Positions 26,311-35,378 of a stretch of 64,000 bases of DNA are shown here, piece after piece. The position numbers and the translations under genes are program-made. Numbering within the stretch: the first letter of the stretch is position 1; each line of letters opens with the position of its first letter. Source of the DNA: Aureliella helgolandensis (lineage in GTDB: Bacteria > Planctomycetota > Planctomycetia > Pirellulales > Pirellulaceae); contig NZ_CP036298.1 in NCBI RefSeq assembly GCF_007752135.1, positions 6,262,859-6,326,858 on the forward strand, given 5' to 3'. Below the pieces are notes generated by a model. That model searched no databases. It was not told the DNA's origin and was given only the letters and a program-made list of their open reading frames with translations.

Positions 26311-27480
26311 ATGTATGAAAAGTGGAGTGCGATCCGACCTTGGCTGATGCGGCTTCTTAAATTGGCGATTGTCGCTTCCGTAGCTGTAGGTGTTATCTAT
26401 TGGCTGAAGTTCGCACCGGTACCTGTCATTTCTCATACCGTCGAGCATGGAACAATCATCGCTGAAGTGATGGGAACCGGAACGCTGGAAGCTCGAATCG
26501 AGACAACCATCAGCCCAAAGATTTCAGGCCGCGTTGTCGAAGTCTTGGTCGATCAGGGAAGTCGAGTCGCGAAGGGCGATTTGCTGGTCCGGCTCGACGA
26601 TGAAGAACTGCAACAACAGGTAGCAATCGCTCGAGCCAATGTTGACGCGGTGTCAGCTGCCATCGCCCGACTGAATACCGATAAAGAGCGTGCGGCTGCG
26701 GTTTACAATCAGGCGAAGAAGAGTCACGACCGGGTTCAGTTACTAGTGCTTCAAAACGCCACAAGCCAAGATGACGCTGACAAGGCGGTAGAATCGCTGG
26801 CGGTCGCAGAGGCGGGGGTATCGCGAGCCGAAGCTGCGATTACCGAAGGACGGCAGGAACTCATCGCAGCCCAAAAGGCTCTGGAGTATCAAGGCGCACG
26901 ATTGAAGGACGCAAAGCTCCACGCGCCTTTTGATGGTCTAGTCGTCAAACGCGGTCGAGAGAATGGCGACGTTGTCGTCCCCGGCAGCTTGATCCTGAGC
27001 CTGATTTCTACCGAAGAATTATGGATCAGTGCTTGGGTTGACGAAACCGAGATGGCACGCCTGAAGACCGAGCAACCGGCAAGGGTTGTGTTCCGCTCGG
27101 AGCCCGAAAAAGCCTATCCCGGCAAAGTCGTCCGATTGGGACGCGAGGCGGATCGCGAAACTCGTGAGTTCATTGTCGATGTTCGCGTGCTAGAACTCCC
27201 CGAGAACTGGGCTGTTGGACAACGGGCGGAAGCCTTCATCCAAATCACTCAGAGAGATAATGCCTTGCTTCTGCCTGCCAGGCTGATTTTCAAACAAAAC
27301 GATTCCATGGGCGTATTTGTCAGCGTCGCGGGAGTTGCTCAATGGCGTCCGATTACCGTTGGCGTCCGAAATGGCGATACGGTGGAAGTCTTGGAGGGAC
27401 TAACGGAAGGAGAGACGGTTGTCACGCCCAAGACTCCGGGAAACCTGCTCTCCGACGGACGAAGGGTGGTAGCGCTATGA
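26311..27480 (+). CDS. DevB-type periplasmic adaptor of an ABC exporter
   Basis: A 389-aa HlyD-family protein. One N-terminal membrane helix (about 14-32) is followed by a lipoyl half (TISPKISGRVVEVLVDQGSR), a coiled-coil hairpin (about 95-200), the second lipoyl half (HAPFDGLVVKRGRENGDVV) and beta-barrel domains. AAAGAG precedes the ATG. Its stop overlaps the permease start by 4 bp. With the next two genes it makes a DevBCA-type tripartite exporter, which in cyanobacteria exports glycolipids; the cargo here is unknown. Confidence 0.9.
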   Translation: MYEKWSAIRPWLMRLLKLAIVASVAVGVIYWLKFAPVPVISHTVEHGTIIAEVMGTGTLEARIETTISPKISGRVVEVLVDQGSRVAKGDLLVRLDDEELQQQVAIARANVDAVSAAIARLNTDKERAAAVYNQAKKSHDRVQLLVLQNATSQDDADKAVESLAVAEAGVSRAEAAITEGRQELIAAQKALEYQGARLKDAKLHAPFDGLVVKRGRENGDVVVPGSLILSLISTEELWISAWVDETEMARLKTEQPARVVFRSEPEKAYPGKVVRLGREADRETREFIVDVRVLELPENWAVGQRAEAFIQITQRDNALLLPARLIFKQNDSMGVFVSVAGVAQWRPITVGVRNGDTVEVLEGLTEGETVVTPKTPGNLLSDGRRVVAL

Positions 27481-28688
27481 GCCTCGCCACCAAAGATATT
27501 CGGCATAATCTCGGCCGTTTCGCGCTCACGGCCGTTGGTATCGGCATGTTGTTGATGGTCGTGATGGGAATGGGTGGCATCTACCGTGGCGTGGTCGAAG
27601 ATGCAACTTTGCTGATTGACCGAGTGGGGGCGGACCTGTGGATCGTTCAGCGTGACACCCGCGGGCCGTTTGCCGAATTGTCTCGCGTCCCCTCCAACTT
27701 AGTGTATCGAGCCGCAGCCGTTCCTGGCGTGCAATCGTCGCGAGAATTTGTGTACCACACGATCCAACGACAGCGAAATGGAAAACCGCTCAGAATTGCA
27801 GTCCTGGGGCTGAGTTGGCCTAACGATAAAGGCGAATGGCTGCCGCTGACCGCCGGGCGACCACTCGGAAAATCCCATTACGAAATGATTGCCGACAAGA
27901 CACTCGGAATGCCAATCGGAGAACAGCTCAAACTCGGCAAAGAGACCTACACGGTCGTGGGCACCACTAGTAATATGATTAGCTCCGGCGGTGATGGAAT
28001 CGCCTTTTTCACGGTAGCCGATGCACAAGCCATCCAGTTCGATACACCGGGCGAAGCGGTACGACTGGAGCGCGCAGCCAGGGAGTCGCGCGGTGAAAGA
28101 TTCGAGCAAGCAGTCCAACAACCGATGATGCTGGAGAATGCCGCGAGGCCGTCGGTACAGCTCCCCGCCATTGCTCGACCACAAATCAGTGCAGTGATGC
28201 TTACCCTATCGCCAGGAGCCGACTCCAATGCAGTTGCCAGGACCATTTCTGGCTGGGGTGACGTGTCAGTCTACACCGCTGACGGACAGCGAGAATTATT
28301 GCTCAAGGGTAGTGTGGAAAAGGTTAAGCGACAGATCGGACTGTTTCGCGTTCTACTAACCGTCATTGCCGCCATTATCATGGCGCTGATTTTATACACC
28401 TTAACCCTCGACAAAATCCATTCCATTGCCCTACTGAAATTGATCGGCGCGCCCAACACGGTGATCCTGGGCCTGATCTTGCAACAGGCACTCATTCTTG
28501 GCGTTGTCGGCTTTGGCATCGCCTATTTCGTCGGACTCCAGTTGTTCCCCATGTTCCCGCGTCGTGTGATTCTTGACGAATCCGACTTGATGCAACTGGC
28601 AGGCATCGTATTGGCAATCTCAGTGCTTTCAAGCTTTCTGGGTATCTGGAAAGCAATGAAGGTTTCTCCGAATGAGGCTCTTTCGTGA
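27477..28688 (+). CDS. DevC-type FtsX-like ABC permease
   Basis: A 403-aa permease with an N-terminal helix (RFALTAVGIGMLLMVVMGMG), a large MacB-like periplasmic domain (about 45-260) and three C-terminal helices (about 295-400) typical of FtsX/MacB. The start ATG overlaps the adaptor stop and its own stop overlaps the ATPase start (GTGA), so the three genes are one translational unit. Confidence 0.9.
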   Translation: MSLATKDIRHNLGRFALTAVGIGMLLMVVMGMGGIYRGVVEDATLLIDRVGADLWIVQRDTRGPFAELSRVPSNLVYRAAAVPGVQSSREFVYHTIQRQRNGKPLRIAVLGLSWPNDKGEWLPLTAGRPLGKSHYEMIADKTLGMPIGEQLKLGKETYTVVGTTSNMISSGGDGIAFFTVADAQAIQFDTPGEAVRLERAARESRGERFEQAVQQPMMLENAARPSVQLPAIARPQISAVMLTLSPGADSNAVARTISGWGDVSVYTADGQRELLLKGSVEKVKRQIGLFRVLLTVIAAIIMALILYTLTLDKIHSIALLKLIGAPNTVILGLILQQALILGVVGFGIAYFVGLQLFPMFPRRVILDESDLMQLAGIVLAISVLSSFLGIWKAMKVSPNEALS

Positions 28689-29437
28689 CCACGGACACTA
28701 CAACGTATGCCATCGAAGCGGATGGCCTGACGAAGATTTACGGTAGCGGCAATACCGAGGTGGTAGCCATGCGGGATGCCACCATGCACGTCAAGCAAGG
28801 CGAAGTCGTGGCGCTACTCGGCCCCAGTGGCTCCGGTAAATCGACCTTTCTAACCGCGGTCGGCCTCATCAACCCACCAACCAGTGGACGAATTGTAATC
28901 GGCGGTAGACTGGTGCAGGAAGGGGAAACGCCTCACGCCAACTTGCGTTCGTTTCGTCGCCAACATATTGGCTTCATCTTTCAGAAATCGAATCTAATTC
29001 CATTCCTATCGGCAGTAGAAAATATTCAAATCGCGATGGAATTGAACGGTGAATCCAAACGCGCGGCGCGCCATCGCGCCATCGAGTTGATGGAATATCT
29101 AGGCGTTGCCGATCGAGCCGACAACCTTCCGTCAATGCTTTCAGGCGGACAGCAGCAACGCATCGCCGTTGCACGAGCCATTGCCAATCGGCCGAGCGTC
29201 ATCCTCGCTGATGAACCTACCGCGGCGCTCGATGGTCATCGAGGTCGGCAAGTCATGGAGCTGTTTGGCAAGGTAGCGCATGAACAAGGCGCAGGCGTTA
29301 TCGTGGTGACGCACGATCATCGCGCTCTCGATGTCTTCGATACGATCTACGAAATGGAAGATGGGCTCATGCACCAACAACCACATCAGCAGCAACAAAC
29401 CACACACCACAATCCTATCGCAGGAGAAACCACATGA
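28685..29437 (+). CDS. DevA/LolD-type ABC ATPase
   Basis: A 250-aa ATPase starting at GTG. Motifs: Walker A GPSGSGKST, Q-loop FIFQKSNLIP, signature LSGGQQQR, Walker B VILADEPTAALD, H-loop VVTHDHR. The last 20 residues form an unusual Gln/His-rich tail (QQPHQQQQ, then TTHHN), which could bind metal but may be neutral. The stop overlaps the first YeeE/YedE gene by 4 bp, linking this exporter physically to sulfur transport. Confidence 0.92.
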   Translation: MTTDTTTYAIEADGLTKIYGSGNTEVVAMRDATMHVKQGEVVALLGPSGSGKSTFLTAVGLINPPTSGRIVIGGRLVQEGETPHANLRSFRRQHIGFIFQKSNLIPFLSAVENIQIAMELNGESKRAARHRAIELMEYLGVADRADNLPSMLSGGQQQRIAVARAIANRPSVILADEPTAALDGHRGRQVMELFGKVAHEQGAGVIVVTHDHRALDVFDTIYEMEDGLMHQQPHQQQQTTHHNPIAGETT

Positions 29438-29931
29438 ATTGGATCATGCATCCGTGGCCCTGGTGGCTGTCGGGAATCCTAATAGGTTTGACCGTTCCAC
29501 TGCTCTACATTCTCGCCGGAAAAGCGTTCGGAATTTCGACGAGTCTGCAAGAAGCCGGTGCACTGTGTGCGCCGAACAGCAAGCTGGAATACCTCAGCCA
29601 GTTTGATCGGAAAGGGAACCTGTGGACAATCGTGTTTGCGGTCGGCATCGGTATTGGAGCATTCCTGGCAACGCAATTCGCCTCCAATACTCCAATGGCC
29701 TTCCTTCCCAACTCGTTTCACAGCGTTTCCGGTGCCGTAAAATTAGTCGTAGGGGGCTTTCTCATCGGTTTCGGAACCCGCTATGCGGGCGGATGTACAT
29801 CGGGGCATTCCATCACGGGTATCTCCAACCTTAACTGGCCAAGTCTCGTCGCCACAATCTTCTTTTTTGTGGGCGGGCTGTCCGTCACTTGGGGCCTCGG
29901 ACATTTGATTTTCCAAGCAAGCGGACAATGA
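29434..29931 (+). CDS. YeeE/YedE-family sulfur transport protein, first half
   Basis: A 165-aa membrane protein with about four helices. It carries the conserved half-site GFGTRYAGGCTSGHSITG, whose cysteine is thought to pass thiosulfate or sulfane sulfur through YeeE-type channels. Single-chain YeeE has two such sites; here they are on two adjacent genes overlapping by 4 bp. A loop cysteine (GALCAPNSK) is also present. It probably pairs with the next protein to bring reduced sulfur into the cell. Confidence 0.92.
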   Translation: MNWIMHPWPWWLSGILIGLTVPLLYILAGKAFGISTSLQEAGALCAPNSKLEYLSQFDRKGNLWTIVFAVGIGIGAFLATQFASNTPMAFLPNSFHSVSGAVKLVVGGFLIGFGTRYAGGCTSGHSITGISNLNWPSLVATIFFFVGGLSVTWGLGHLIFQASGQ

Positions 29932-30413
29932 GCATTCCCATGAATCATGAAACGAAACCGGATCAATCGACTCCCGCGAAACAATCGACCAAGACGTCCG
30001 CACTCACTTACATCAATGTACTATTGGTCGGAGCGTATCTTGGTTTCTTGTTCGTCAAATCAGAGGTTGCGAGGTGGGATCGCATTCACGACATGTTTCT
30101 TTTTCGCGAAGCCTACATGTACCTGATTATTGGCACTGCGATCGTGGTGGCAATGCTTTCGATGTTCATCATCAAACGGCTAGGCATTACGACTCTTGAA
30201 GGGCAGCCAATCCAATACAAACCCAAGCCATTCCACAGCGGCGTTGTAATTGGAGGAATGCTCTTTGGAGCTGGTTGGGCGATCACAGGAGCTTGCCCCG
30301 GTCCGATCTACGCTCAAATTGGAGCGGGTGAGTGGATGGCACTCTGCACCTTAGTGGGAGCCATGCTCGGGATGTTCAGCTACGCAGGCTTGAAATCCAA
30401 GCTTCCTCATTAA
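29928..30413 (+). CDS. YeeE/YedE-family sulfur transport protein, second half
   Basis: A 161-aa membrane protein with a hydrophilic N-terminus of about 28 residues and four helices. The conserved cysteine is in FGAGWAITGACPGPIYAQIG, the second YeeE half-site. The ATG at 29928 overlaps the stop of the partner gene; an upstream start at 29889 would lie within it. It is the last gene of the sulfur island. The 260 bp after it hold no gene but contain a GC-rich inverted repeat. Confidence 0.92.
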   Translation: MSIPMNHETKPDQSTPAKQSTKTSALTYINVLLVGAYLGFLFVKSEVARWDRIHDMFLFREAYMYLIIGTAIVVAMLSMFIIKRLGITTLEGQPIQYKPKPFHSGVVIGGMLFGAGWAITGACPGPIYAQIGAGEWMALCTLVGAMLGMFSYAGLKSKLPH

Positions 30414-30539
30414 CGCTCGACCTTAGGCCACTGTTGATGCAGTTCTGTTACTTTTCACTTTGATGATTACCCGATCTCCCCACTGTAGATTTTCCGGATG
30501 GCCAACGTTCAATCCCCGCATGGTCTTGGTTGGCCCCAG

Positions 30540-30577
30540 CCCGCGCGGTGGACTGACGTCCCCCATTTCCGCGCGGG
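30540..30577. repeat. GC-rich inverted repeat downstream of the sulfur island
   Basis: CCCGCGCGG and CCGCGCGGG form perfect 9-bp arms around a 20-nt loop, 127 bp after the last stop. It could end transcription from both sides, but no T tract is seen. Confidence 0.45.
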
Positions 30578-30673
30578 GCGTTCCCCCAAATAGGCGAACG
30601 TCCCCCAAGGCAATTGGAGCGACGCTAGCCAATTCAACGAGCGTCGATCTACGCGGCACAAGGTTGCTAGTCA

Positions 30674-31141
30674 TCAATCGTCAATCCGATCGGCAATGAC
30701 TTTGGCCGTGATGGGATCAACGTGCAGCTCGCGTTTTTGCCCATCCCTATAGACTTCAACCTCCCAGTACCGACGCTCGAAGGAGACTTCCTCGAAGTCC
30801 TGGTAACTGCCGCTTTTCGACACGGTTTGCAACAGCTTGGAGAGCGCCATCGCATCTTTTCCAGGCGTTCGCTCCGAATCGTCTCGATGTTCCGACAACA
30901 CTTTGCCGCTCGTTGGATCGACCGTCAACTCTAGCGATTCGCTTTGCTTGCGAACCTCGATTTCCCACCGTCCATCGTCCATCGACAGCTCCGAAAATGG
31001 ACCGTAGCCGTCCTTCTCTAGGTGCTGCACGATTTCGATCATTGACAGAGATTTGCTGTTCGCTGATGTCCCCGCGGCGGATGCAATGCCGACGGGGAAC
31101 AAAACCGTTGCGAGGATTCTGCAAAGTAGGAAGGCGTTCAT
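30674..31141 (-). CDS. Exported PepSY-domain protein
   Basis: A 155-aa protein with a signal peptide (ILATVLFPVGIASAA) and two PepSY-like repeats, each ending in a similar strand pair (WEIEVRKQSESLELTVDP and YWEVEVYRDGQKRELHVDP). The start at 31141 has GGAG upstream. PepSY proteins bind or inhibit periplasmic proteins or metals and are often in the operon of a two-component system; here the kinase and regulator lie just upstream on the same strand. Confidence 0.85.
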   Translation of the reverse strand: MNAFLLCRILATVLFPVGIASAAGTSANSKSLSMIEIVQHLEKDGYGPFSELSMDDGRWEIEVRKQSESLELTVDPTSGKVLSEHRDDSERTPGKDAMALSKLLQTVSKSGSYQDFEEVSFERRYWEVEVYRDGQKRELHVDPITAKVIADRIDD

Positions 31142-31214
31142 TTTGGAATCTCCAGGAAAGGGTTGAGTGCGCTGCAATCCGAGTCATTTGCGACTGCAGG
31201 TCTTGAGTCCGATG

Positions 31215-31436
31215 TTAGGCGGACTTGATAAAGTGCGGCTGAGGCGAATCTAAATTCTGATTTATCTTTCTCACTGCCGTGTCCACACGTTCAGCGGTTC
31301 GTCTTGATTCGCATTGTTGATGTTGGTCGACCAATCGAATGCAGTCGTGGAGCGTCATCGACATCGCATCCCTATTGCGTATATCCTGCACTCGGTCGAA
31401 GTGGTCCTCGAAGAATTCCTTAAGCAACTTTAGCAT
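31215..31436 (-). CDS. Small hypothetical protein in the PepSY/two-component operon
   Basis: A 73-codon frame with balanced charged composition (MLKLLKEFFEDHFDRVQDIR at the start). GAAGAG lies 7 nt before the ATG. It sits between the kinase and PepSY genes on the same strand. No family is recognised, and expression is uncertain. Confidence 0.4.
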   Translation of the reverse strand: MLKLLKEFFEDHFDRVQDIRNRDAMSMTLHDCIRLVDQHQQCESRRTAERVDTAVRKINQNLDSPQPHFIKSA

Positions 31437-31590
31437 GATTGAGCTCTTCGTTGAGATAGTTTGCGTAACCGCCTTGAGGCAGTCGACGTTAACGTTGTGT
31501 CAGCGTCTGCAAGTAATATCGCAGCGGTGGTTGAGCGCAACCTGAAGCTCGGATGAAGTCTCCTTCATCCTGCAAAGATGGAGCGAGGAT

Positions 31591-33012
31591 CTAGGAAATG
31601 ATCGGCAAACGCAACGTAAAACAGCTGCCTTGGCCGGGCTCGCTGCTGCACTCCAAATCACCTCCGAGTATCGTGGCAATTCGGCTTGCAATCGCCAATC
31701 CAAGCCCAGTTCCAGCAATTCCACGATGACGAGCTGCAGTCGAACGAAAAAACGGTTCAAAGAGTTGCGGCAAGTCCTCCGCCGCGATCCCCGGTCCAGA
31801 ATCAAATACCTGAATCAGCAACTGGCCATTCTGCTCCAGGGCGCGAACAATCACCGGTGTCCCCGCTTCACCGTACTTCATTGCATTGAATACCAGATTA
31901 TCGACGACACGGCCAAGCAGTGCTGGTGTCGAACGGACCTTCACCTGTTCCTCCAGCCTGATATCGAGCACTAAGTCAGCCGCCCTCGGTTGGACCGCCC
32001 AGGTCGATGCTTGAGTTTCTAGCCATTGCTTCAACTCGATGCTGCGTAGTTCTGGGGATGCGGCATCCGCATCACGGCGCGCCAAGAACAATAGGGATTC
32101 AACGATCTCTTGCAACACCTTAGTTTGTGTTCTCAGCAACTCCAAATTAGCTTGGTACTCCCCCTCGCTTCGTGGCCGGCGGAGCGTCACGTCGATCTGC
32201 CCTAGCAATACAGTGATCGGAGTTCTCAATTCATGAGCGGCATCCCCTGCGAATCGCCGTTGCTGCTCGAATGCCGTCTGCTGCCGATCTAGCAAGCGGT
32301 TGAATGCGACTCCCAACTCGGTCAGCTCGTCTCCCGCCTCACCGTGCGAAAGTCGTGATTGGAAGTCTACCCCCGTGATGGCTTGAGCTTGATTTGCCAT
32401 TGCCGCGACCGGGCTGAGGGCCTTACGAACGACCCATCGGCCGAGCAAGGCTGCGATCGACCAGGTGAGCAGCGGCAGCAGTGTCACCAGCGCCGTAAGA
32501 CGAAACAGAATTGCATCACGCGGTAGCGTCGAACGTCCGACGACAACCGTCAGTTGATCGAATTCATCGAGTTCACGCTGCAAGCGAACCGGTCGTGGCG
32601 CCGACACCCTTTGGCTCATCAACGCCCAGTCGCCCAATGTATCCGTGAGCACCCTCTCGCTCGTCTGCTCCATGCGGAGGTTTGCATTCGATTCAACCAA
32701 AGCAACAAGATCGACTTCGGCCGAGCGAGATCGCTCGACGACTAAATTATCATCGCCCAACACGATCCACTGAACCTCGCCGAATTCGTCATGGACTCCC
32801 ACGTCGATGGCGTGTTCTAACGGCTGCCACTTCACCTCAGTCTCTTCGACCTCAGCCGCAGCGATCAATGAATTGAGCACGCCGCGCATTTCACTGCTAA
32901 ATTGATGGACCAGGTGTTCCCGTGTGACCGTGTAAAACACTAGCGAGTAGACGGCAAGGATGATCCCTAATGCGGCAAGGAAAAACACACATACGCGATT
33001 GGTAAGGCTCAT
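31591..33012 (-). CDS. Transmembrane sensor histidine kinase
   Basis: A 473-aa kinase with two membrane segments (about 8-30 and 155-180) around a 125-aa periplasmic sensor of unknown fold, a HAMP domain, an H-box DAAHELRTPITVLL, N-box NLVFNAMKYGE, G1 VFDSGPGI and G2 GTGLGLAIASRI. The ATG at 33012 lies 4 bp after the regulator stop. With the regulator it forms an OmpR/QseB-type pair; the ligand may be a metal or antimicrobial, which the sequence does not show. Confidence 0.9.
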   Translation of the reverse strand: MSLTNRVCVFFLAALGIILAVYSLVFYTVTREHLVHQFSSEMRGVLNSLIAAAEVEETEVKWQPLEHAIDVGVHDEFGEVQWIVLGDDNLVVERSRSAEVDLVALVESNANLRMEQTSERVLTDTLGDWALMSQRVSAPRPVRLQRELDEFDQLTVVVGRSTLPRDAILFRLTALVTLLPLLTWSIAALLGRWVVRKALSPVAAMANQAQAITGVDFQSRLSHGEAGDELTELGVAFNRLLDRQQTAFEQQRRFAGDAAHELRTPITVLLGQIDVTLRRPRSEGEYQANLELLRTQTKVLQEIVESLLFLARRDADAASPELRSIELKQWLETQASTWAVQPRAADLVLDIRLEEQVKVRSTPALLGRVVDNLVFNAMKYGEAGTPVIVRALEQNGQLLIQVFDSGPGIAAEDLPQLFEPFFRSTAARHRGIAGTGLGLAIASRIATILGGDLECSSEPGQGSCFTLRLPIIS

Positions 33013-33016
33013 CAGG

Positions 33017-33694
33017 TTATCGCAGTATTTCCAAAATGTAGCCTTGACCGCGACGCGTCTGAATGACACGTGGTCCAAGTTTTTCAAGCTTGCGTCTCAG
33101 GTCTTTGACATGCACTTCGAGCGTATTGGATACCCCATCAAAGTTTTCGTCCCACACCGTTTCGTAGATTCGTGTTCGAGAAAGTACGCGTCCCGGATGT
33201 CGCAAAAACATTGCCAGCAACGAAAGTTCTTTGGCGGTTAGATCGAGCGGCATATCCGAACGCGTCGCTCGCTGCTGCGCAAGGTCAATGCGGATGTCTT
33301 GATACTCCAAGTGGAGCGAGTCCGATTGCCCCTGTCGTCTCAGAAGCGAACGTACGCGAGCTAAGAGCTCTTCGAATGCAAACGGTTTTGTGAGATAGTC
33401 ATCGGCACCTGCATCAAGCCCTGTCACTCGCTCTTTCACGCCATCGCGAGCGGTCAAAAAAAGCACGGGAGTGATTCGATTCTTTTGACGAAACCGCTGC
33501 AAAATCTGCAACCCATCATCACCCGGTAGCCACCAATCTAGTATCACTAAGTCCCATGTTTCCGACTGCATCCGCAACCAGGCATGCCGCCCGTCAGCCG
33601 CGTGCGACACTGCGTAACCTTCTTCGGTTAGCCCGCGAATCAGAAAATCCGCGATGCCAGGCTCATCTTCAACGACTAAAATCCGCACACTCAT
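33017..33694 (-). CDS. OmpR/PhoB-family response regulator
   Basis: A 225-aa regulator: receiver (1-115, acceptor Asp in LVILDWWLPG, switch Thr in FLTARD, Lys in LTKPFAF) and winged-helix DNA-binding domain (about 130-225; LTAKELSLLAMFLRHPGRVL, RRKLEKLGPRVIQTRRGQGY). It heads the leftward operon with kinase and PepSY genes. A perfect inverted repeat lies about 75 bp upstream. Confidence 0.93.
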   Translation of the reverse strand: MSVRILVVEDEPGIADFLIRGLTEEGYAVSHAADGRHAWLRMQSETWDLVILDWWLPGDDGLQILQRFRQKNRITPVLFLTARDGVKERVTGLDAGADDYLTKPFAFEELLARVRSLLRRQGQSDSLHLEYQDIRIDLAQQRATRSDMPLDLTAKELSLLAMFLRHPGRVLSRTRIYETVWDENFDGVSNTLEVHVKDLRRKLEKLGPRVIQTRRGQGYILEILR

Positions 33695-33768
33695 TGGACT
33701 GCTCGGGTAAAACGATTTCTAAAGAGTCTACTCAGTTTTACTGGGGCATGTGAGCCAACCTGAAGCCC

Positions 33769-33790
33769 TAGATAAAATCCGCTTTATCTA
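33769..33790. promoter_or_regulatory. Perfect inverted repeat upstream of the OmpR-type regulator
   Basis: TAGATAAA-ATCCGC-TTTATCTA has 8-bp arms. Its place upstream of the operon suggests an operator, possibly for autoregulation, although OmpR-type proteins more often use direct repeats. Confidence 0.4.
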
Positions 33791-33849
33791 CTTGGTGGTA
33801 AGCTGAAATTCAAGCCGAATTCGTGACGTCCGCGAGGCAGTTGCGGGGG

Positions 33850-34197
33850 ATGAAGCATCTTTCAGATTCACTTCATCCACAGATTAGAACAGCGTACGAC
33901 ACTGGTGATAGGAATATCCCATCACCTACGATATCGCTGGAGAAAATCTTGACAAGCTTAGTCACTCTGGTTCAATGCACTGCCTTAATCACCGCCGCCA
34001 TTCTATTGGGGGCCTGCATTTGTGCCTCCATTCGTTACCAAATGTTGCAGGCACGCAGATCACAAGCCATCGCAGCCGCTCGACGCGCACAAGATCGGCG
34101 ACGAAGCTCTGGCGTTGCCGAACGATGCTCTGAGGAGCCTGCGATTCGAACACCGCGGTCGCGGCTCGGTAGTCGGGATGAACAAACCGTTGTTTGA
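33850..34197 (+). CDS. Doubtful small membrane protein
   Basis: A 115-codon frame with one plausible membrane helix (LVQCTALITAAILLGACICA, about residues 41-60) followed by a basic tail. The ATG is directly preceded by GCGGGGG rather than a normally spaced ribosome site. No family is recognised. It is listed because the hydrophobic segment is coherent; it could be chance. Confidence 0.25.
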   Translation: MKHLSDSLHPQIRTAYDTGDRNIPSPTISLEKILTSLVTLVQCTALITAAILLGACICASIRYQMLQARRSQAIAAARRAQDRRRSSGVAERCSEEPAIRTPRSRLGSRDEQTVV

Positions 34198-34426
34198 CCA
34201 ATCAAAGCTTGGTGGCTCGGTTCCGAGCTTCAGCCCCCTGGTTAGGCGAATCGATTCGAATTGCGGAGCCCCCTCTCTTGATCCAGTCCATGTCAAAATC
34301 CTTGTCGATGGCAGGGGACAGTTCACTCACACCAGGCGAAGAACCCAAAGCAAAATTTTTTCTAGAAGGCTCGAAAAAGCAAAGTTTATCACCACCGTTT
34401 TGTTGCTTGGGCTGAGCCCACGTTCA

Positions 34427-35362
34427 TCACAGGTCCATTTCATTGATCATGTTTTCGTCTCCTACGCGGACGAGTCGTACCTCTTCAAGCAGGCAGCTAT
34501 ACACCAACAACGACGCATAGGCGGCTTCTGGAGGGGGGACAAAATAGGTGCGCGGCCCGTAGCGTCGGGTCGAACTTCGCATCAATTCTTGCCCCTCAGA
34601 ATCATACACGCGAACAATCACGATTGAGTTGTAGCCGTTACCAGTCGCCAGTGCGGATAATGCATAGGTTCCCGATTCCGGTAGCGGAATGGTTTGACCG
34701 GTTGATCCGTATTTGGTATCCAAAATTGTTTTGCCGTCGCGTTGAATGAACTTTCCGCCTGCGGCGATGTTCTTCCAGCCAGAATAGTTGTCTGGACCTA
34801 GATCAAACGATGGATTGACATTGAGTGTTTTTTCGTCGGCGGCAGGCTCCAACGCCAACCGCGTCAATGCCAAGCGAATGCCTTTGCCAGAGGACAGGCG
34901 GATCCGCGCGGTGACGGCATCGTCGGGGGTATAAAACACGTCCTGGTAGCTGTGCGACTGCCGATAGGGCAGGGCGAATGCTAGAGGCCGCCCGATCGGC
35001 TGGCCCGCGGCATTGAAGAACTCAATTTCACGCGCTGGCAAATGCGCACTGGTCTGCCCCGGTTGGTGAAAGAATTCGAATCGAGGATTGTCCTCCAACC
35101 ATTCGACATCGCCTGCGCCAGCCGCCAGCAGGGTCAGGCGATATTTTGTGGACGGTAGGACTGTCACATCGCGCAAGAGGGCTGTTGCATCCGCAACGAG
35201 CATGCCCTGTGCACCGCCGATTGGAAACCGCGACACGCTACTGGCCGTGTCTTCTGTGAAATAGTCTGCTGGTTGGCCGGTGGAAAAATCGATCGTTATC
35301 GGCGATGCCGCCAGAGCGGCATTCGCTGCCAGCATGACAACTAGACCATAAAACAGTTTCAT
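34427..35362 (-). CDS. Exported protein with carbohydrate-binding-like beta domains
   Basis: A 311-aa protein with a signal peptide (LVVMLAANAALAAS). Two beta-rich segments (about 25-180 and 190-305) look like jelly-roll modules; the second contains SGTYALSALATGNGYNSIVIVRVYDSEG-type strands. No catalytic motif is seen. The ATG at 35362 follows the stop of the DUF4838 gene by 16 bp, so both are probably co-transcribed and act on the same glycan. Confidence 0.7.
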   Translation of the reverse strand: MKLFYGLVVMLAANAALAASPITIDFSTGQPADYFTEDTASSVSRFPIGGAQGMLVADATALLRDVTVLPSTKYRLTLLAAGAGDVEWLEDNPRFEFFHQPGQTSAHLPAREIEFFNAAGQPIGRPLAFALPYRQSHSYQDVFYTPDDAVTARIRLSSGKGIRLALTRLALEPAADEKTLNVNPSFDLGPDNYSGWKNIAAGGKFIQRDGKTILDTKYGSTGQTIPLPESGTYALSALATGNGYNSIVIVRVYDSEGQELMRSSTRRYGPRTYFVPPPEAAYASLLVYSCLLEEVRLVRVGDENMINEMDL

Positions 35363-35378
35363 AAATGTTGCACCAAAC

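Noticed and set aside
30460-30699. 79-codon plus-strand frame after the sulfur island
   Set aside because: It overlaps the PepSY gene end and the GC-rich inverted repeat; translation is Pro/Arg-rich and unlike a protein.
34022-34627. 201-codon plus-strand frame
   Set aside because: It runs through the spacer and into the opposite strand of the exported beta-domain gene; composition is not protein-like and no ribosome site is seen.
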